Positions 35,199 through 45,503 of a stretch of DNA of 64,000 nucleotides are shown here, piece after piece; position 1 is the first letter of the stretch; each line of letters starts with the position of its first letter. The notes beneath the pieces were generated by a model. It saw only the letters and a list, made by a program, of their open reading frames with translations. It ran no database searches and was not told the origin of the DNA. This DNA comes from Medakamo hakoo (Eukaryota > Chlorophyta > Trebouxiophyceae > Coccomyxaceae), in contig CP089450.1 in assembly GCA_026636295.1 (NCBI GenBank), forward strand, positions 558,001 through 622,000, read 5' to 3'. The translations under genes were made by a program, and so were the position numbers.

Positions 35199-37271
35199 AT
35201 GGCGTGCGCGCGAGCGTGCGGAGGACGGCGCCAGGCGGGCGTGTGCGTCGTGTGTGTGTTGCTTGCCGTGTCGGCGGCGGCGTTCGCCGCGGGCCTGCCC
35301 GACTCGCCGGCCGGTGCTGCCGCCACCTCTCCGCCGCTGCCCCCGCTCGAGTGCGCCGCTTCCACGGGCGCCGAGCTGGTCGCCGCCCTGGCCGACAACG
35401 CCGGCTGTTCGACCATTCTGTTGGATGGCGTCGTCACCCTGCACGACGGCGACTTCCCGGGCAACAGGGACGTGCGGCGGACGAGGGACGTGGCCCTGAC
35501 CTCGGCGGCGGCCGCGTCGGCGTCGCCGGCGCCGGCGCCCCACCAGCAGCCGCGGCCGTGGGCCACGCTGGAGACGTCCGCGCTGCTCAGCCGCCACATC
35601 GACGTCCCGGCCGGCGTCAACGTGACGTTGACCGACCTGCACATCGCGGGCGGCGCCCGCGTGGTGGGCGACGCCATGCCGGCCGAACGCCCGCTGTCCG
35701 TCTTCTCCCTGTACGACGGCGCGGCCGCCACGCTCGCCCGGTGCGACGTCCGCCTGGCACCCGCCAGCTGCCCTGCCGGATCAGACGCCGAGAACGTGGC
35801 CTGGCTGCACGCGTTCGACCCGGCCAGCAAGTCCGCGCCCGCGCCGGGCGGTGGCGGCGTGGCCGTGGCCGCGGCGACGCTCCCCGTCGATGCGCTGCAC
35901 CTGTCCGCCGAAGCCGTCGCGGCCGCCACGGCGGCCGGCGTCGCAGCCGGCCGGTCCAAAGCCGCGCGGGTGACGGTGCGCGACTCCATGCTGTGGTGCA
36001 CGCGGTACTCGGAAGCGGGCGTGGCGGCGGCCGCGGGCGATGCGGGCGGCGCGGCGGCCGGGCGGGCGACGGCCGTCGTCACCGCCCGCGTCTGGACGGG
36101 CGCCGAACTCGTCGCCGCGCTCGACCGCACCGGCTCCCGCACCATCCTGGTGGCCGCCGACGAGATCACGCTCCCGCCGCCCGTCACCGACGCGCTGGAT
36201 GGGCCGGAGGCGCTCATCCAAGACCGGGAGGTCGTCCTGCGCGGCCGCGACCTCGCGCCGCCCCGCGTCCTCATCCCGCCCGCGCACGCGTCGCCGCACA
36301 ACCGCACCCACCAGTGCAAGCAACCCCTGCTGCGAGCGGGAGCGGGCGGGTCGGTGACGCTGACGGGCCTGACGCTCGCGGCGCGCGACCCGGGCTGCCC
36401 GCTCTGGCCGCCCGGCCACCCCGCCGTCTGCTCGCTCAACGGCGGGGCAGCGCCCTTTGCCAACCTGCTGCGCGGGGCCATCTTGCCGGCGGGCATGGCG
36501 GGCGCCGAACCGGGCGGCCTTCTGAGTCTCAAGGACGTGGCCATCGAGTTTGAGGACTGCACGCCGGCTTTGGCTGCCACTGCCGCGGAGATTGTCGCGT
36601 CGGCCGGCCCCGGCGCGGGCGCGGCGCTCGTGCGCGTCACGGCGGGCGGCGACGTCGCGATGGGCCCGCCGCCCGACGGCGACGACCCGGCGGGCCTGGT
36701 CCTGACGTGCGCCCGGTGCGAATTCAACTGCCGCAAACCGGACGTCACCCTGCCGACGCAGATGGGGCTGTGGAACGTGACGGTCGCGTGCGGGCGCGCG
36801 GCGCGGCGGGGTGGTGGGATGGTCAGCGGCGGCGGCGTGCCCGCCGCTGCCGCGGCCAAACCCCGGTCCGTCGGCCTGGACGCCCGGGCCGGCGGTGCGG
36901 GTGGTGGCGACGGCTCCCGCGCGCACGCGCCCGCCGTCATCGCCCTGGCCGTGACGATGGGCGTGGCGTCGTGCCTGGCGGCCGTGGCGGCGGTCGTCGC
37001 GGCCGTGACGTGGGCCGGCGGGCGGCGGACAGCCGCGGCAGCAGCGCCTGCCCCCGCCGCCGCTGCTGCCGCTTCGCGGTCCGCGCCTGCCACCACGCCG
37101 TCCGGCGACACCGCGTCCGCCAGCGGCAGCACCGACGGCGACGACAGCGCCCTGGCCGGGCGTGGACGGCGCGGCTGGGTGGCCAAGCTGTTGCGGAGCA
37201 GCGGCGGGCGCGGCGGCGACCGCGACGACGACAAGCCGCCCGGCGACGGCGCGGGTGCACCCGAGCCGTGA
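35199..37271 (+). CDS. Type I single-pass membrane protein with duplicated ectodomain
   Basis: 690 residues. A signal peptide (VCVVCVLLAVSAAAFAAG) is followed by an ectodomain of about 530 residues built from two related halves. Repeat 1 starts at residue 57 (GAELVAALADNAGCSTILLD) and repeat 2 at residue 301 (GAELVAALDRTGSRTILVAA). Both continue with strand-rich segments such as VTLTDLHIAGG and VTLTGLTLAARD, suggesting a right-handed beta-helix (inference). Several paired Cys and NxT sites (NVTL, NRTH, NVTV) fit an extracellular location. One membrane helix (VIALAVTMGVASCLAAVAAV) is followed by a basic, Ser-rich tail of about 85 residues without a kinase. It is divergent from a receptor kinase, so it may be its partner. 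Confidence 0.75.
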   Translation: MACARACGGRRQAGVCVVCVLLAVSAAAFAAGLPDSPAGAAATSPPLPPLECAASTGAELVAALADNAGCSTILLDGVVTLHDGDFPGNRDVRRTRDVALTSAAAASASPAPAPHQQPRPWATLETSALLSRHIDVPAGVNVTLTDLHIAGGARVVGDAMPAERPLSVFSLYDGAAATLARCDVRLAPASCPAGSDAENVAWLHAFDPASKSAPAPGGGGVAVAAATLPVDALHLSAEAVAAATAAGVAAGRSKAARVTVRDSMLWCTRYSEAGVAAAAGDAGGAAAGRATAVVTARVWTGAELVAALDRTGSRTILVAADEITLPPPVTDALDGPEALIQDREVVLRGRDLAPPRVLIPPAHASPHNRTHQCKQPLLRAGAGGSVTLTGLTLAARDPGCPLWPPGHPAVCSLNGGAAPFANLLRGAILPAGMAGAEPGGLLSLKDVAIEFEDCTPALAATAAEIVASAGPGAGAALVRVTAGGDVAMGPPPDGDDPAGLVLTCARCEFNCRKPDVTLPTQMGLWNVTVACGRAARRGGGMVSGGGVPAAAAAKPRSVGLDARAGGAGGGDGSRAHAPAVIALAVTMGVASCLAAVAAVVAAVTWAGGRRTAAAAAPAPAAAAAASRSAPATTPSGDTASASGSTDGDDSALAGRGRRGWVAKLLRSSGGRGGDRDDDKPPGDGAGAPEP

Positions 37272-37474
37272 ATATTTACTACTTTTTGTTGGCTTTGCCC
37301 TTTTTGTTGCGCGCGAACCCGCTGCGAGCATTTTATTTAGCAGGCGGGCGTGAGAGTCTTGTAGTTTGTATCGCTTTTTTTTCCCCATCCAACGACCATC
37401 CTTTCGCTCTCAACCGACGGACGAGATTGCTTTTTTTTTTCACAGGCGCCTGTCCGGTATGCCCGCCGCCCTCT

Positions 37475-37507
<33 letters not shown>

Positions 37508-37691
37508 TCATTGCGCCCCGGCCTCTCACTCCCACACTCCAAAACAAAAGGGACAAAAAAGATTTGTCGGCCCTCTCACTCGTCCCCGGCCTCTCTCACT
37601 CTCTCATTGTGACCGCTCACTCGCACCCCCTCCTCCCCATCCCAGCACTCGCACTCAAGTCCCTCTCATTGTTTTCCCTCCCGCAACCCTC
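37272..37691. other. Convergent 3' regions with a (CA)14 microsatellite
   Basis: 420 bp between the stop codons of the ectodomain gene and PETs. It is A/T-richer than the coding DNA, with T runs near 37374 and 37431, and (CA)14 at 37477-37505. No gene is seen. Confidence 0.6.
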
Positions 37692-40600
37692 TCACACCGC
37701 CCCGCCCGTCTGGGCCGCGACCTCCGCCGCAAAGTCGTTGGCCTTCTTCTCAATGCCCTCACCCAGCACAAACCGCTCGAACCGGCGCAGGCGGATGTTC
37801 TCGCCCACGGACGCGACGCACGCCTTGATGTGCTCGCCGACCGTCACGTTGGTGTCTTTGATGAACGGCTGTTCGAGCAGGGCCGCCTCCGACGCCAGCT
37901 TGGCGACGCGGCCGTCCACAATCTTGGCCCGGATGGCTTCGGGCTTGGACTGCAGGTCCTCGCGCTGCATCTCCAGCTCGCGCTCCTTGGCCAGGAAGGC
38001 GGGGTCGACGTCCTCGACGGCCACGCACGTGACCCCCGGGCACGCGGCCACCTGCATGGCCAGGTCCGCGACCAGCTCCTGGAACGCAGCGCCCCGGGCC
38101 ACGAAGTCCGTCTCGCAGTTGACTTCGACGAGGACGCCCAGGCGGGAGCCGGCGTGGATGTAGGCGCCGACGGAGCCGTCGCCCGCCACGCGGCCGGCCT
38201 TCTTGTCGGCCGACGCCAGGCCCTTCTTGCGAAGGTACGCGGCCGCGGCCTCCAAGTCGCCACCGGACTCGGCCAGGGCTTTCTTGCAGTCCATCATGCC
38301 CGCGCCCGACTGTTCGCGCAGGGCCTTGACGGTGGCGGCGGAGACGGCGACGGCCGGCTTGGCCTCGGCCTTCGGCGCCGCCTCTTCCTTCTTGGGCGAC
38401 TCGTCCTTGGCCGCCGCCGCCGCGGCTTCCTTCATCGCCGCCGTCTGTTGGGCGACTTCGGCGGCCAGGTCGGTCGACCGCTTCTCCAGGCCCTCGCCCA
38501 GCACGAAGCGCGTGAACCGGCGGACCTTGATGTTCTCGCCCAGCGCCGCGACGGCTTCCTTGACGACCGTGCCGACGGTCTTGTCCGAATCCTTGATGAA
38601 CGGCTGCTCCAGCAGCGCGCGCGTCTTCTTCAGCTTGTCGACGCGGCCGGCCACCATCTTCTCCCGGATGGCTTCGGGCTTGGACTGGATGTCTTCCTTG
38701 GCCATTTCGGCCGCCGTCTCGGCCGCCACCCAGTCGGACGGCAGGTCGTCGACGGACACCACGGTCACGTCCGGGCAGGCGGCGACTTGCATGGCCAGGT
38801 CCGAGACGAGCTCCTTGAACGCGTCGCCGCGGGCCACAAAGTCCGTCTCGCAGTTGACTTCCAGGAGGACGCCCAGGCGGGAGCCGGCGTGGATGTAGGC
38901 GCACACCTCGCCTTCGGCGGCGACGCGCCCGGCCTTCTTGTCGGCCGACGCCAGGCCCTTTTTGCGCAGGTAGTCCGCGGCCGCGGCCAGGTCGCCGTCG
39001 CACTCGGCCAGGGCTTTCTTGCAGTCCATCATGCCCGCGCCAGACTGTTCGCGCAGGGCCTTGACGGTCGCGGCCGAAATGCCGCCGGCCGCGGCAGCGG
39101 CAGCAGACGGCGCGTCGGCCTTGGCGGCGGCGGGAGCGGGCGCTTTCTTCGCTTCCTTCGCCGCCTTGGGCTCAGCCGCCGGGCTGGCGGAAGAGGCCAG
39201 TGCCTCCACCGGCGCGTCCGTCTTGGTGGAAGAGGACGACGGCGCGGGAGCCTTGGAGGCGGCCTTAGGGAAAGACGACGACGAGATGCCGGCGCGCGCG
39301 AGCGCGGCGTGGAGGGAGAGCGCCCCCGGCGGGACTTCGCCCGCGGACGCGCCCTTGGCCCGGATCTCGGCTTCGGCGGCCAGGTCTTCCGCCGACCGGG
39401 TCGTCAGGTCGACGCGGCGGCGGCGGGCGTCCACGTTGAGGACGCGCACGGTCAGGGCGTCGCCGGCGGCGGGGAGCGGGCCGTCGGCCTGGTCGGGCGA
39501 GAGCATGCCGGTCAGCCCGTCCTGGCCGTCCAGCTCGATGCGCATGCCGTACGGGCCCGCCTCGCCGACGGCCTTGCCCGTCAGTTCGTCGCCCTTTTTC
39601 AGGGTGATGGCCGGGCGGGCGTCGCGCGGGGCGCCGCCGCCGCGGGCCTTGCCGCGCGTCGCGACCTTGCCGCGGGTGGGGGCTTCGCCGCCCTCGGCGC
39701 CGGCGTCGCCGCGGTCGCCGCCGCCGCGGCCGCCGCCGCCGCGGGCCTTGTTTTCCGCGCCGACGGGCAGCATGGTCAGGGACAGGCGGCCCGACCCCGG
39801 CTCGACGGACAGGACGCGGACGGTGACCGCCTGGCCGGGCGAGAGGATGTCCGCGACAGCGGTGACGAACGACTCGGACACGTGGGAGATGTGGACGAGG
39901 CCGTCGGAGGAGGAGCCGACGTCGACAAAGGCGCCGTAGTCGACGACGGTGCGCTGTGTGTTGGGAGTGGGGGGGAGGGAGGGTGGGAGAGGGTGGGAGA
40001 GGGGGTTGTTGGAGGGTCGGGTGGGGGGGCGGGGCGGCGCCGAGAACGCCGCGGCGGCTGCGCGCGTGCGTTTTTTCCTCGACGGGAAAAGAGAAGCGGC
40101 GCGCCACGGCCGGGCCAGCCGTCGCTCGCTTGCCTGCCCTACACAGGAGCATAGATGCTCGTCCTCGCATTGCTCCCGCGAGGAATGTGGGTGCAGGGAC
40201 GGCGGCCTTTCCCATGGACAAGCGTGGCGGCGTGAGGCTGGCCGGCCGCGAGCGCCCGGCTCCCCCCCCCCGACGTGGCCGTGCTAGCCTCACGCTCGGA
40301 GCGCGGACGGCCGAGCCTTGCTCGCCCTGCCGGGCCTCTCCCCCAGCCGAACGCCAACCACTCACCACAGTGCCTTGCAGCTCCTGGCCCACGGCAATGT
40401 CCTCCATTTTCAGGGTGACGTTGCGGCGGGGCGCGCGGCCGCCGGCCTTTTTCGCGCCGCCGCCGCGGGCGGCTTTCTTGTCGCCGCCGGCGTCGGCCGC
40501 CGCGGCTTCGGCCTCGACTTCCACGGCCGCCGCGCGCAGGGAGTGGCGGACAGACGGGCCGACGGACGCGGACGGGCGGCTGTGGGGGTGAGAGGATGGA

Positions 40601-40996
40601 GGAGGAGGCGTGAGAGAGAGGAACACAGGGAGCCACGGGCGCGAGCGTTTGTGGCACGGAGCCAGCCGCGGGGGGCCGCGGCTTGGGAAAGGCTCGGGCT
40701 GCGCCCCCGGCCGCCAACAGATGCGCGCCAACCCGCGCCCGCTGTAAGACGCACCGCTGGAGGGACGCTCCCGGCACGCGCGTGGCCTGTTGGTGGGAAG
40801 GGCAGGGGTGGGGGGGGCAAGGGTGAGCGCTGCAAAAAAAAACGGCCCGCACTAGACCCGCCGCATGCGTGTCGGGGAGCAAAAAGAGAGAGCAACTTGT
40901 TTTTTTTCTTTTCGGTCCCACGCGCGGCGGCCACGGCGCCTGTCCGACACAGCGTTCGACTCGCACCTGCAGGCCCGCGCGGCTGAGGATGAACAT
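37692..40996 (-). CDS. PETs: PETs: plastid polyprotein with two S1 domains and two EF-Ts modules
   Basis: 845 residues in four exons: 40996-40967, a 32-nt microexon 40786-40755, 40579-40366 and 39953-37692. Phases 0, 2 and 0 fit exactly and give a plastid transit peptide ([21 protein letters not shown]). S1 domain 1 spans exons 3 and 4 ([29 protein letters not shown]). S1 domain 2 begins [21 protein letters not shown]. Two EF-Ts units follow, each with [21 protein letters not shown] and the catalytic [20 protein letters not shown] core. In Chlamydomonas such a protein yields both EF-Ts and the ribosomal protein PSRP-7 with S1 domains. It recycles EF-Tu and works on plastid ribosomes. Confidence 0.93.
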
Positions 40997-41817
40997 GGTG
41001 CTGGTTTGTGGTGCTTCGCAAAGGGGTGGGCGATGGGGAGGACAAACTGTGCCTTTAGTGAACGAAAGAGTGGGGAGGTGACGAAACGTTGTTTCGCGGG
41101 CCTCAAACCTGCAGGGCTTGGTTTTTTTTTTTCCTCATCGTCGTTTTTGCACTCACACAAACGCACGCACACGCCCCGCTTCTCGCCATGTCCTAGGGCT
41201 CTCTCCCTCTCCGTCCGCACACACACACGCACACACACAAAACCACCACCCACGCACACACACGCCAAAACTCGCACGCGCCTCTCCACTCTCGGCGCGC
41301 GCGCGTCAGCCCGAAACCAGTGAAATGGAAACGGGCGACGGTTAAGAAAAAACAGGGGGGTTGGGCCGCGCCCGCAGGCTAAAAAAGGGGGTAACTGATG
41401 CAACGGCCGTCGCGGAAAATGTAAGGATTAAAAGGGGGGTCTGCGGTCAGTCTGTGACGGGGAGGAGGGGAAGGGGTGGGAGGGAGAGCGGGGGTGGGCC
41501 GGTGGCGCGCGCACCCCGCTCTCTCTCTCGCACCCCCCCCCCCTCCCGCCCCGCCCTAAAGGAAAAACACGGGGGGGAATGGTCAGCTGCGTTTGTTGGG
41601 GCCTGCCCCCCGGGCGGCCAGGCACCGCGCGAAAGAAGGCCCCAGGTCAAAAAAGGAATTTGAAAAGGAAGGGGGGGAAAGGGGGGGTCAGTCATGTTGG
41701 TGGGTGTCCCAGGAAAACACACGACACGCCGCGCGGGGAGGAGAGGGACGAGCGCCCTGCGGGACCCGCCCGCCCTCTCTCCTCCCGCCCGCGGGCAAGC
41801 GCACGCCACGCGCCCGC
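40997..41817. other. Gap between PETs start and importin alpha stop
   Basis: 821 bp on the upstream side of PETs and the downstream side of importin alpha (both minus strand). It contains imperfect CA repeats (about 41217-41255), G runs and T runs. I found no supported ORF, tRNA or other RNA. Most should be PETs promoter/leader and importin 3' untranslated region. Confidence 0.5.
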
Positions 41818-44001
41818 CTAGCCCATGGCCGCGCCGCCGCCAAAGTCAAAGCCGCCGCCACCGGCGGGCGGGGCGCCGCCGGGCGGGGCGCCGAAAGCGT
41901 ACGCTCCGCCGCCGCCCGCCCCGCCGGCCGGCCCGCCGGCAGCCACCGCCGCCGGCGCCAGGTTCTCCACCTCCCCGCCCTCCACGTCGAAGAACGCCTC
42001 CAGCAGGGCGACCGCCTTGTCGTACACGTCCTCGTTCGTGTGGTTTTGCAGGTCCTCGATCTTGTCCAGGCCTTCCGCCTCGTCGACGAGGGCGGTGTAC
42101 GGGTTGACGCCGGCCGGCCCCGCCAACTCCTTGTCCGCCTCGCCCACTTTCAGGATGTTTTCCAGGCCCTCCAGGGCGACGATGACGATGCGGGCGTCCG
42201 CGCACGTCAGCAGGTCGCACAGCGGCTTGACCGCGCCCGCCTGGACGAGGTAGCGAATCTGGTCGGGCGACCCGCCGGACGTCGCGTTGGAGACCGCCCA
42301 CGCCGCCTCCTTCTTGATGTCAAACTCCGCCGCGCCCAGCAGGGCGACGAGGGGCGGGACCAGGCCCGCGTCGATGACGGCCGCGATCTGGTCCTTGGTC
42401 CCCGCCGTGATGTTGGACACCGTCCAGCACGCCTCCTTCTTGATGGATTTTTTCACCGCGGCCGTCAGCAGGTTGAGCAGGCAGGGCAGCGCGCCGCAGT
42501 TGATGACGGCCTGCGTCTGGACGTCGTCGCCCGTGACGATGTTGCCCACGGTGCGCAGGGCGGGCACCAGGACGCCGGCCGCCGGGTGCAGCAGCAGCTC
42601 CACCAGGCGGCGGCAGACGCCGCCGTCGATGACGGCCTGGATGCGGTCGTTCGTCCCGTCGGACAGGTACGACAGCGCCCAGCACGCGTCGGTGAGGACT
42701 TCGTCGTCGGCCGAGTGGATGAGGCCGGCCAGCGTGGGCAGGGCCAGCCGCGTCTGGTCGAAGGACGGCTGGGGCTTGCCCCGGCAAAAGTTGGAGAGCG
42801 TCCAGGTCGCGTTGCGGACCATGGAGAGCTTGGAGTGGTCGCGCAGCTGGTCCAGGAGGGGGGGCAGCGCGCCGTGCGCCAGCACCAGGTCCCGGCACTT
42901 GGGCGAGTCGCCCGCGATGTTGCCCAGCGCCCAGACCGCCTGCTCCCGGACGTCGTCCGACGGCGAGGCGAGCAGCGACACGAAGACGGGGACGGCGCCA
43001 GCGTCGATCACGACGCGCGTGTGGTCCGACGTGCCCGACGCCACGTTGGTCAGGGCCCACGCCGCCTCGAATTGCAGGGCCGGGTTGTCGGACCGCTGCA
43101 GGAACTGGACGAAGCGCGGGACGACGCCCTGGGCGATGACTTCTTCGATGGGCGGGTTGCGCTCTGTTTTTTTTTTTGGTGGAGGGGGGGTGGGGCCGGG
43201 GCGGGGGCGGGGATGGATGGACAGGAGAGTGAGTGAGGTGGATGGAGGAGAGACCAGCGGCGCGCCCGCGTGCCCGCCCACCTCTCATGCCCCACACCGC
43301 CGGCTCGCAGCGCGACCGCGCCCCCTCCTCAGGGCGGCTCGCGGGCGCGCCGGCACGCCCAACGAAAACCCACAGCGCACCGATCGAGAGCAGCTTGCGG
43401 AACTGGGTCGTCGCTTCCAGCTGGGCCGCCGGGTCTTCGGACCAGGCGCCCTGCACCATGGCCGCCATGTTCTCCAGCTGCAGGTGACGTGGGTGTGGTG
43501 GTGGTGGGGTGGGTGAGGGTGAGTGGACGGGCATTGAGCAAGCGCGCCGCGAGAGGCGCGCATGGGCGCCAGCGACGCGCTCGCGCCGCACAGCGACAGG
43601 AACGCGCGGCGCGGATCGACGCCCTCGCCGCGCCGCATCCCCAAACCCGGGGCCGGGCCGGGTGTGCCGACATGTCCACCACCCACCCCCGGCGTGCGGG
43701 CTGTGAACGAGGCTTCTCTGCGCGCGCCGCGCCCCTCCAAAAAAACCAAAAAACGCACCCGCGCCGCCGCCGTCGCGCGCGTCGAGTCTTCCATGGCCGA
43801 CCCGTCGGCCATGACGCCCGACCCGGTCGCGTCCAGGCCGGCCGCGCCGGGCGTGGGCCCACCGAAGACGGCCCGTTTCTTCATCAGGGATTCATCGCGC
43901 TTGCTTTTGCGCAGCTCGATAATTGTGTCCTCGCGCTTGCGCCGCGACTCATCCGCGTCCACGCCGCGCATGTAGGCGCGGCGGCGAGGGGGTCCGGACA
44001 T
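41818..44001 (-). CDS. Importin subunit alpha
   Basis: 561 residues in three exons: 44001-43759 (phase 0), 43477-43381 (phase 1) and 43163-41818. Exon 1 has the importin-beta-binding domain, with [20 protein letters not shown] and the basic [15 protein letters not shown]. The junction of exons 2 and 3 restores [15 protein letters not shown]. Ten ARM repeats follow with the Trp/Asn arrays that grip nuclear localisation signals ([66 protein letters not shown]). A Gly/Pro-rich tail follows the last repeat. It carries classical NLS cargo into the nucleus together with importin beta. Intron 2 ends in A11-CAG instead of a pyrimidine tract. Confidence 0.95.
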
Positions 44002-44241
44002 CGGGGAACGGTCGCTCGTGCGCTGGAGGTGGTGGGTCAGGGGTTCGGTGCGTGGGGAGGCGGCGCTGCAGTGTTCCGGCCAGGCTTTTCTTCTTTTTTC
44101 GTTTCGCACCCCACGCCCCGCGTTGAGAAGAGTGGTGAGGAGGCCGCCAACCCGCTGCGGAATGGATGGATGGATGGATGTAAAAACAAGTAGAGCGCGC
44201 TGTCCGCGGCAAACTCGGTTCTTCTACAGTGTCATCCCCCC

Positions 44242-44865
44242 TCAGTCCCCACCCACCGTGGCAGCAGCAGCAGCAGCAGCAGCAGCTGGCCGGTCCCGGC
44301 TCCGGCTCCGCGACCGCGACCGCGAACGTGACCGCCGCCGACCACCACGACCGCCGTCGAACGACCGCGAACGCGACCGCCGCCGCCGCTTCTTTTTCTT
44401 GTCCTTCTTGCTCTTTTTACGCCGGTGGCGACGCTCGTCATCAGACGATGAAGAAGAGGAAGAAGAAGAGGAATCAGAGGAATAACTCCGCGACCGCCGC
44501 CGGTGGTGTTTCTTCTTTTTTTTGCGGTCGTCCGTTTTCCGCTTCTTCTTCTCGTCTCTTTTAGCTTTCGCCTTCAGCTCCGCCCGCAGCGCGCCCTGGT
44601 TGACGCCATGCGCCAGACGCGCCGCCCGGTCCGCGTCCAGTTGAGCTCGAAACGCCGCTTGCGCAGCTTCTGCTTCCGCTTCCGTGGCCGCCTCCCCCGC
44701 CGCCGCGGCTTTCTGTTTTGCTTTGTAGTCTTCCCACGACACGCGCGTCACTTCCATGGCGGCAATGCGGGCGGCGTGCCAGGCTGGCGTGTGGTAGGAC
44801 GCGTCCACATCTGCCGGGCGAGAGGAGGAGGGCGGTTGCGCGTTGGAGGGGCCGTCGTCGGCCAT
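44242..44865 (-). CDS. RS-rich nuclear protein, probably splicing-related
   Basis: 207 residues. The first 110 residues carry a conserved-looking helical segment (RVSWEDYKAKQ, then AAFRAQLDADRAARLAHGVN). A Lys-rich block, a Ser run with DDE and an Arg/Ser dipeptide region (RRSRSRSRSRSRSRDRP) follow, ending in poly-Ala coded by a CAG/CTG-type tract. The layout of WEDxK motif, Lys/Ser acidic tract and RS tail resembles FAM133/NKAP-like nuclear proteins of the spliceosome, but I cannot assign an orthologue. The RS dipeptides predict phosphorylation by SR kinases and nuclear speckle localisation (inference). Confidence 0.7.
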   Translation of the reverse strand: MADDGPSNAQPPSSSRPADVDASYHTPAWHAARIAAMEVTRVSWEDYKAKQKAAAAGEAATEAEAEAAQAAFRAQLDADRAARLAHGVNQGALRAELKAKAKRDEKKKRKTDDRKKKKKHHRRRSRSYSSDSSSSSSSSSSDDERRHRRKKSKKDKKKKRRRRSRSRSFDGGRGGRRRSRSRSRSRSRSRDRPAAAAAAAAATVGGD

Positions 44866-45218
44866 GGCTCTGGAGATGGATGGGAGCGGCCGGCCAGAAA
44901 AGGGTCAGGGGACCGTCGGCGAATGGGTTCCAGCAAGGGGCGGGCGCGGCGGGCGAATGCGCGAGGCGCAGGGCCTCAGCTCACGCGCTGCGTGGAGGAG
45001 CGGTTGTCGCCGATCTGGCCGCGAAGGAGGGGAGGTCGGCCTGAGAGGAGCGCGGGCCCTGGCGCCGGCCCACAGAGTGTGTGCGCTGCGCTGTTTTGCT
45101 GCGCTGTGTTGCGAGAGTGCAGTGCGGTCGGCCGCAGTCGAGGGCTCCGCCGACCTGCTCCCCACTGTCTCTCCATCGTTTGCTACACGCGTGTTGTCTA
45201 ACACACACACAGGCCCCC
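44866..45218. other. Gap between RS-protein gene and LYR gene
   Basis: 353 bp with the RS gene's upstream region and the 3' end of the LYR gene (both minus strand). GC-rich; no gene with support is visible. Confidence 0.5.
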
Positions 45219-45494
45219 TCACCCAAACGGCGCCCCGCCTCCGTAGAGACCTTTCCCCGGCCCAATCTCAGCATCCCCTGCAGCCGACGCCGCTCCGTAC
45301 GCCTGCAGCTGCCGCACGCCATCCCGCGCCAGCGCAACTTTCGCGTCCCGCTCAGGCCCAGGCTCCAGCGCCGCATTGACCCGCCACTCCGCCTTGATCT
45401 CTGCGATGAGACCGGCCCGGTTGCGGGACGGGAACGTGGCCGCGGACTTCAAGAGGCGGCGGTACAGGGCCAAGAGGTCGGCCCGGGTGGCCAT
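45219..45494 (-). CDS. LYR-motif mitochondrial assembly protein (second ORF of a likely dicistron)
   Basis: 91 residues. It starts with the LYR signature (LLALYRRLLKSAATFP), followed by the charged helix (GLIAEIKAEWRVNAALEPG) and a last helix with GVRQLQAYGA. This is the complete three-helix layout of Complex1_LYR proteins, small matrix proteins that pair with acyl carrier protein and help assemble respiratory complexes or Fe-S proteins. The length fits LYRM9-like plant members. The ATG context (GAGATGG) is strong. It lies 9 nt after the stop of the COA4-like ORF on the same strand, and no other ATG intervenes on the spliced mRNA after the COA4 start. Confidence 0.85.
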   Translation of the reverse strand: MATRADLLALYRRLLKSAATFPSRNRAGLIAEIKAEWRVNAALEPGPERDAKVALARDGVRQLQAYGAASAAGDAEIGPGKGLYGGGAPFG

Positions 45495-45503
45495 CTCTTT
45501 TCT

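Noticed and set aside
34376-37234. 952-residue antisense ORF over the ectodomain protein
   Set aside because: No domain. Its end overlaps the real first exon of the kinase, and the plus-strand protein has signal peptide, repeats and membrane helix.
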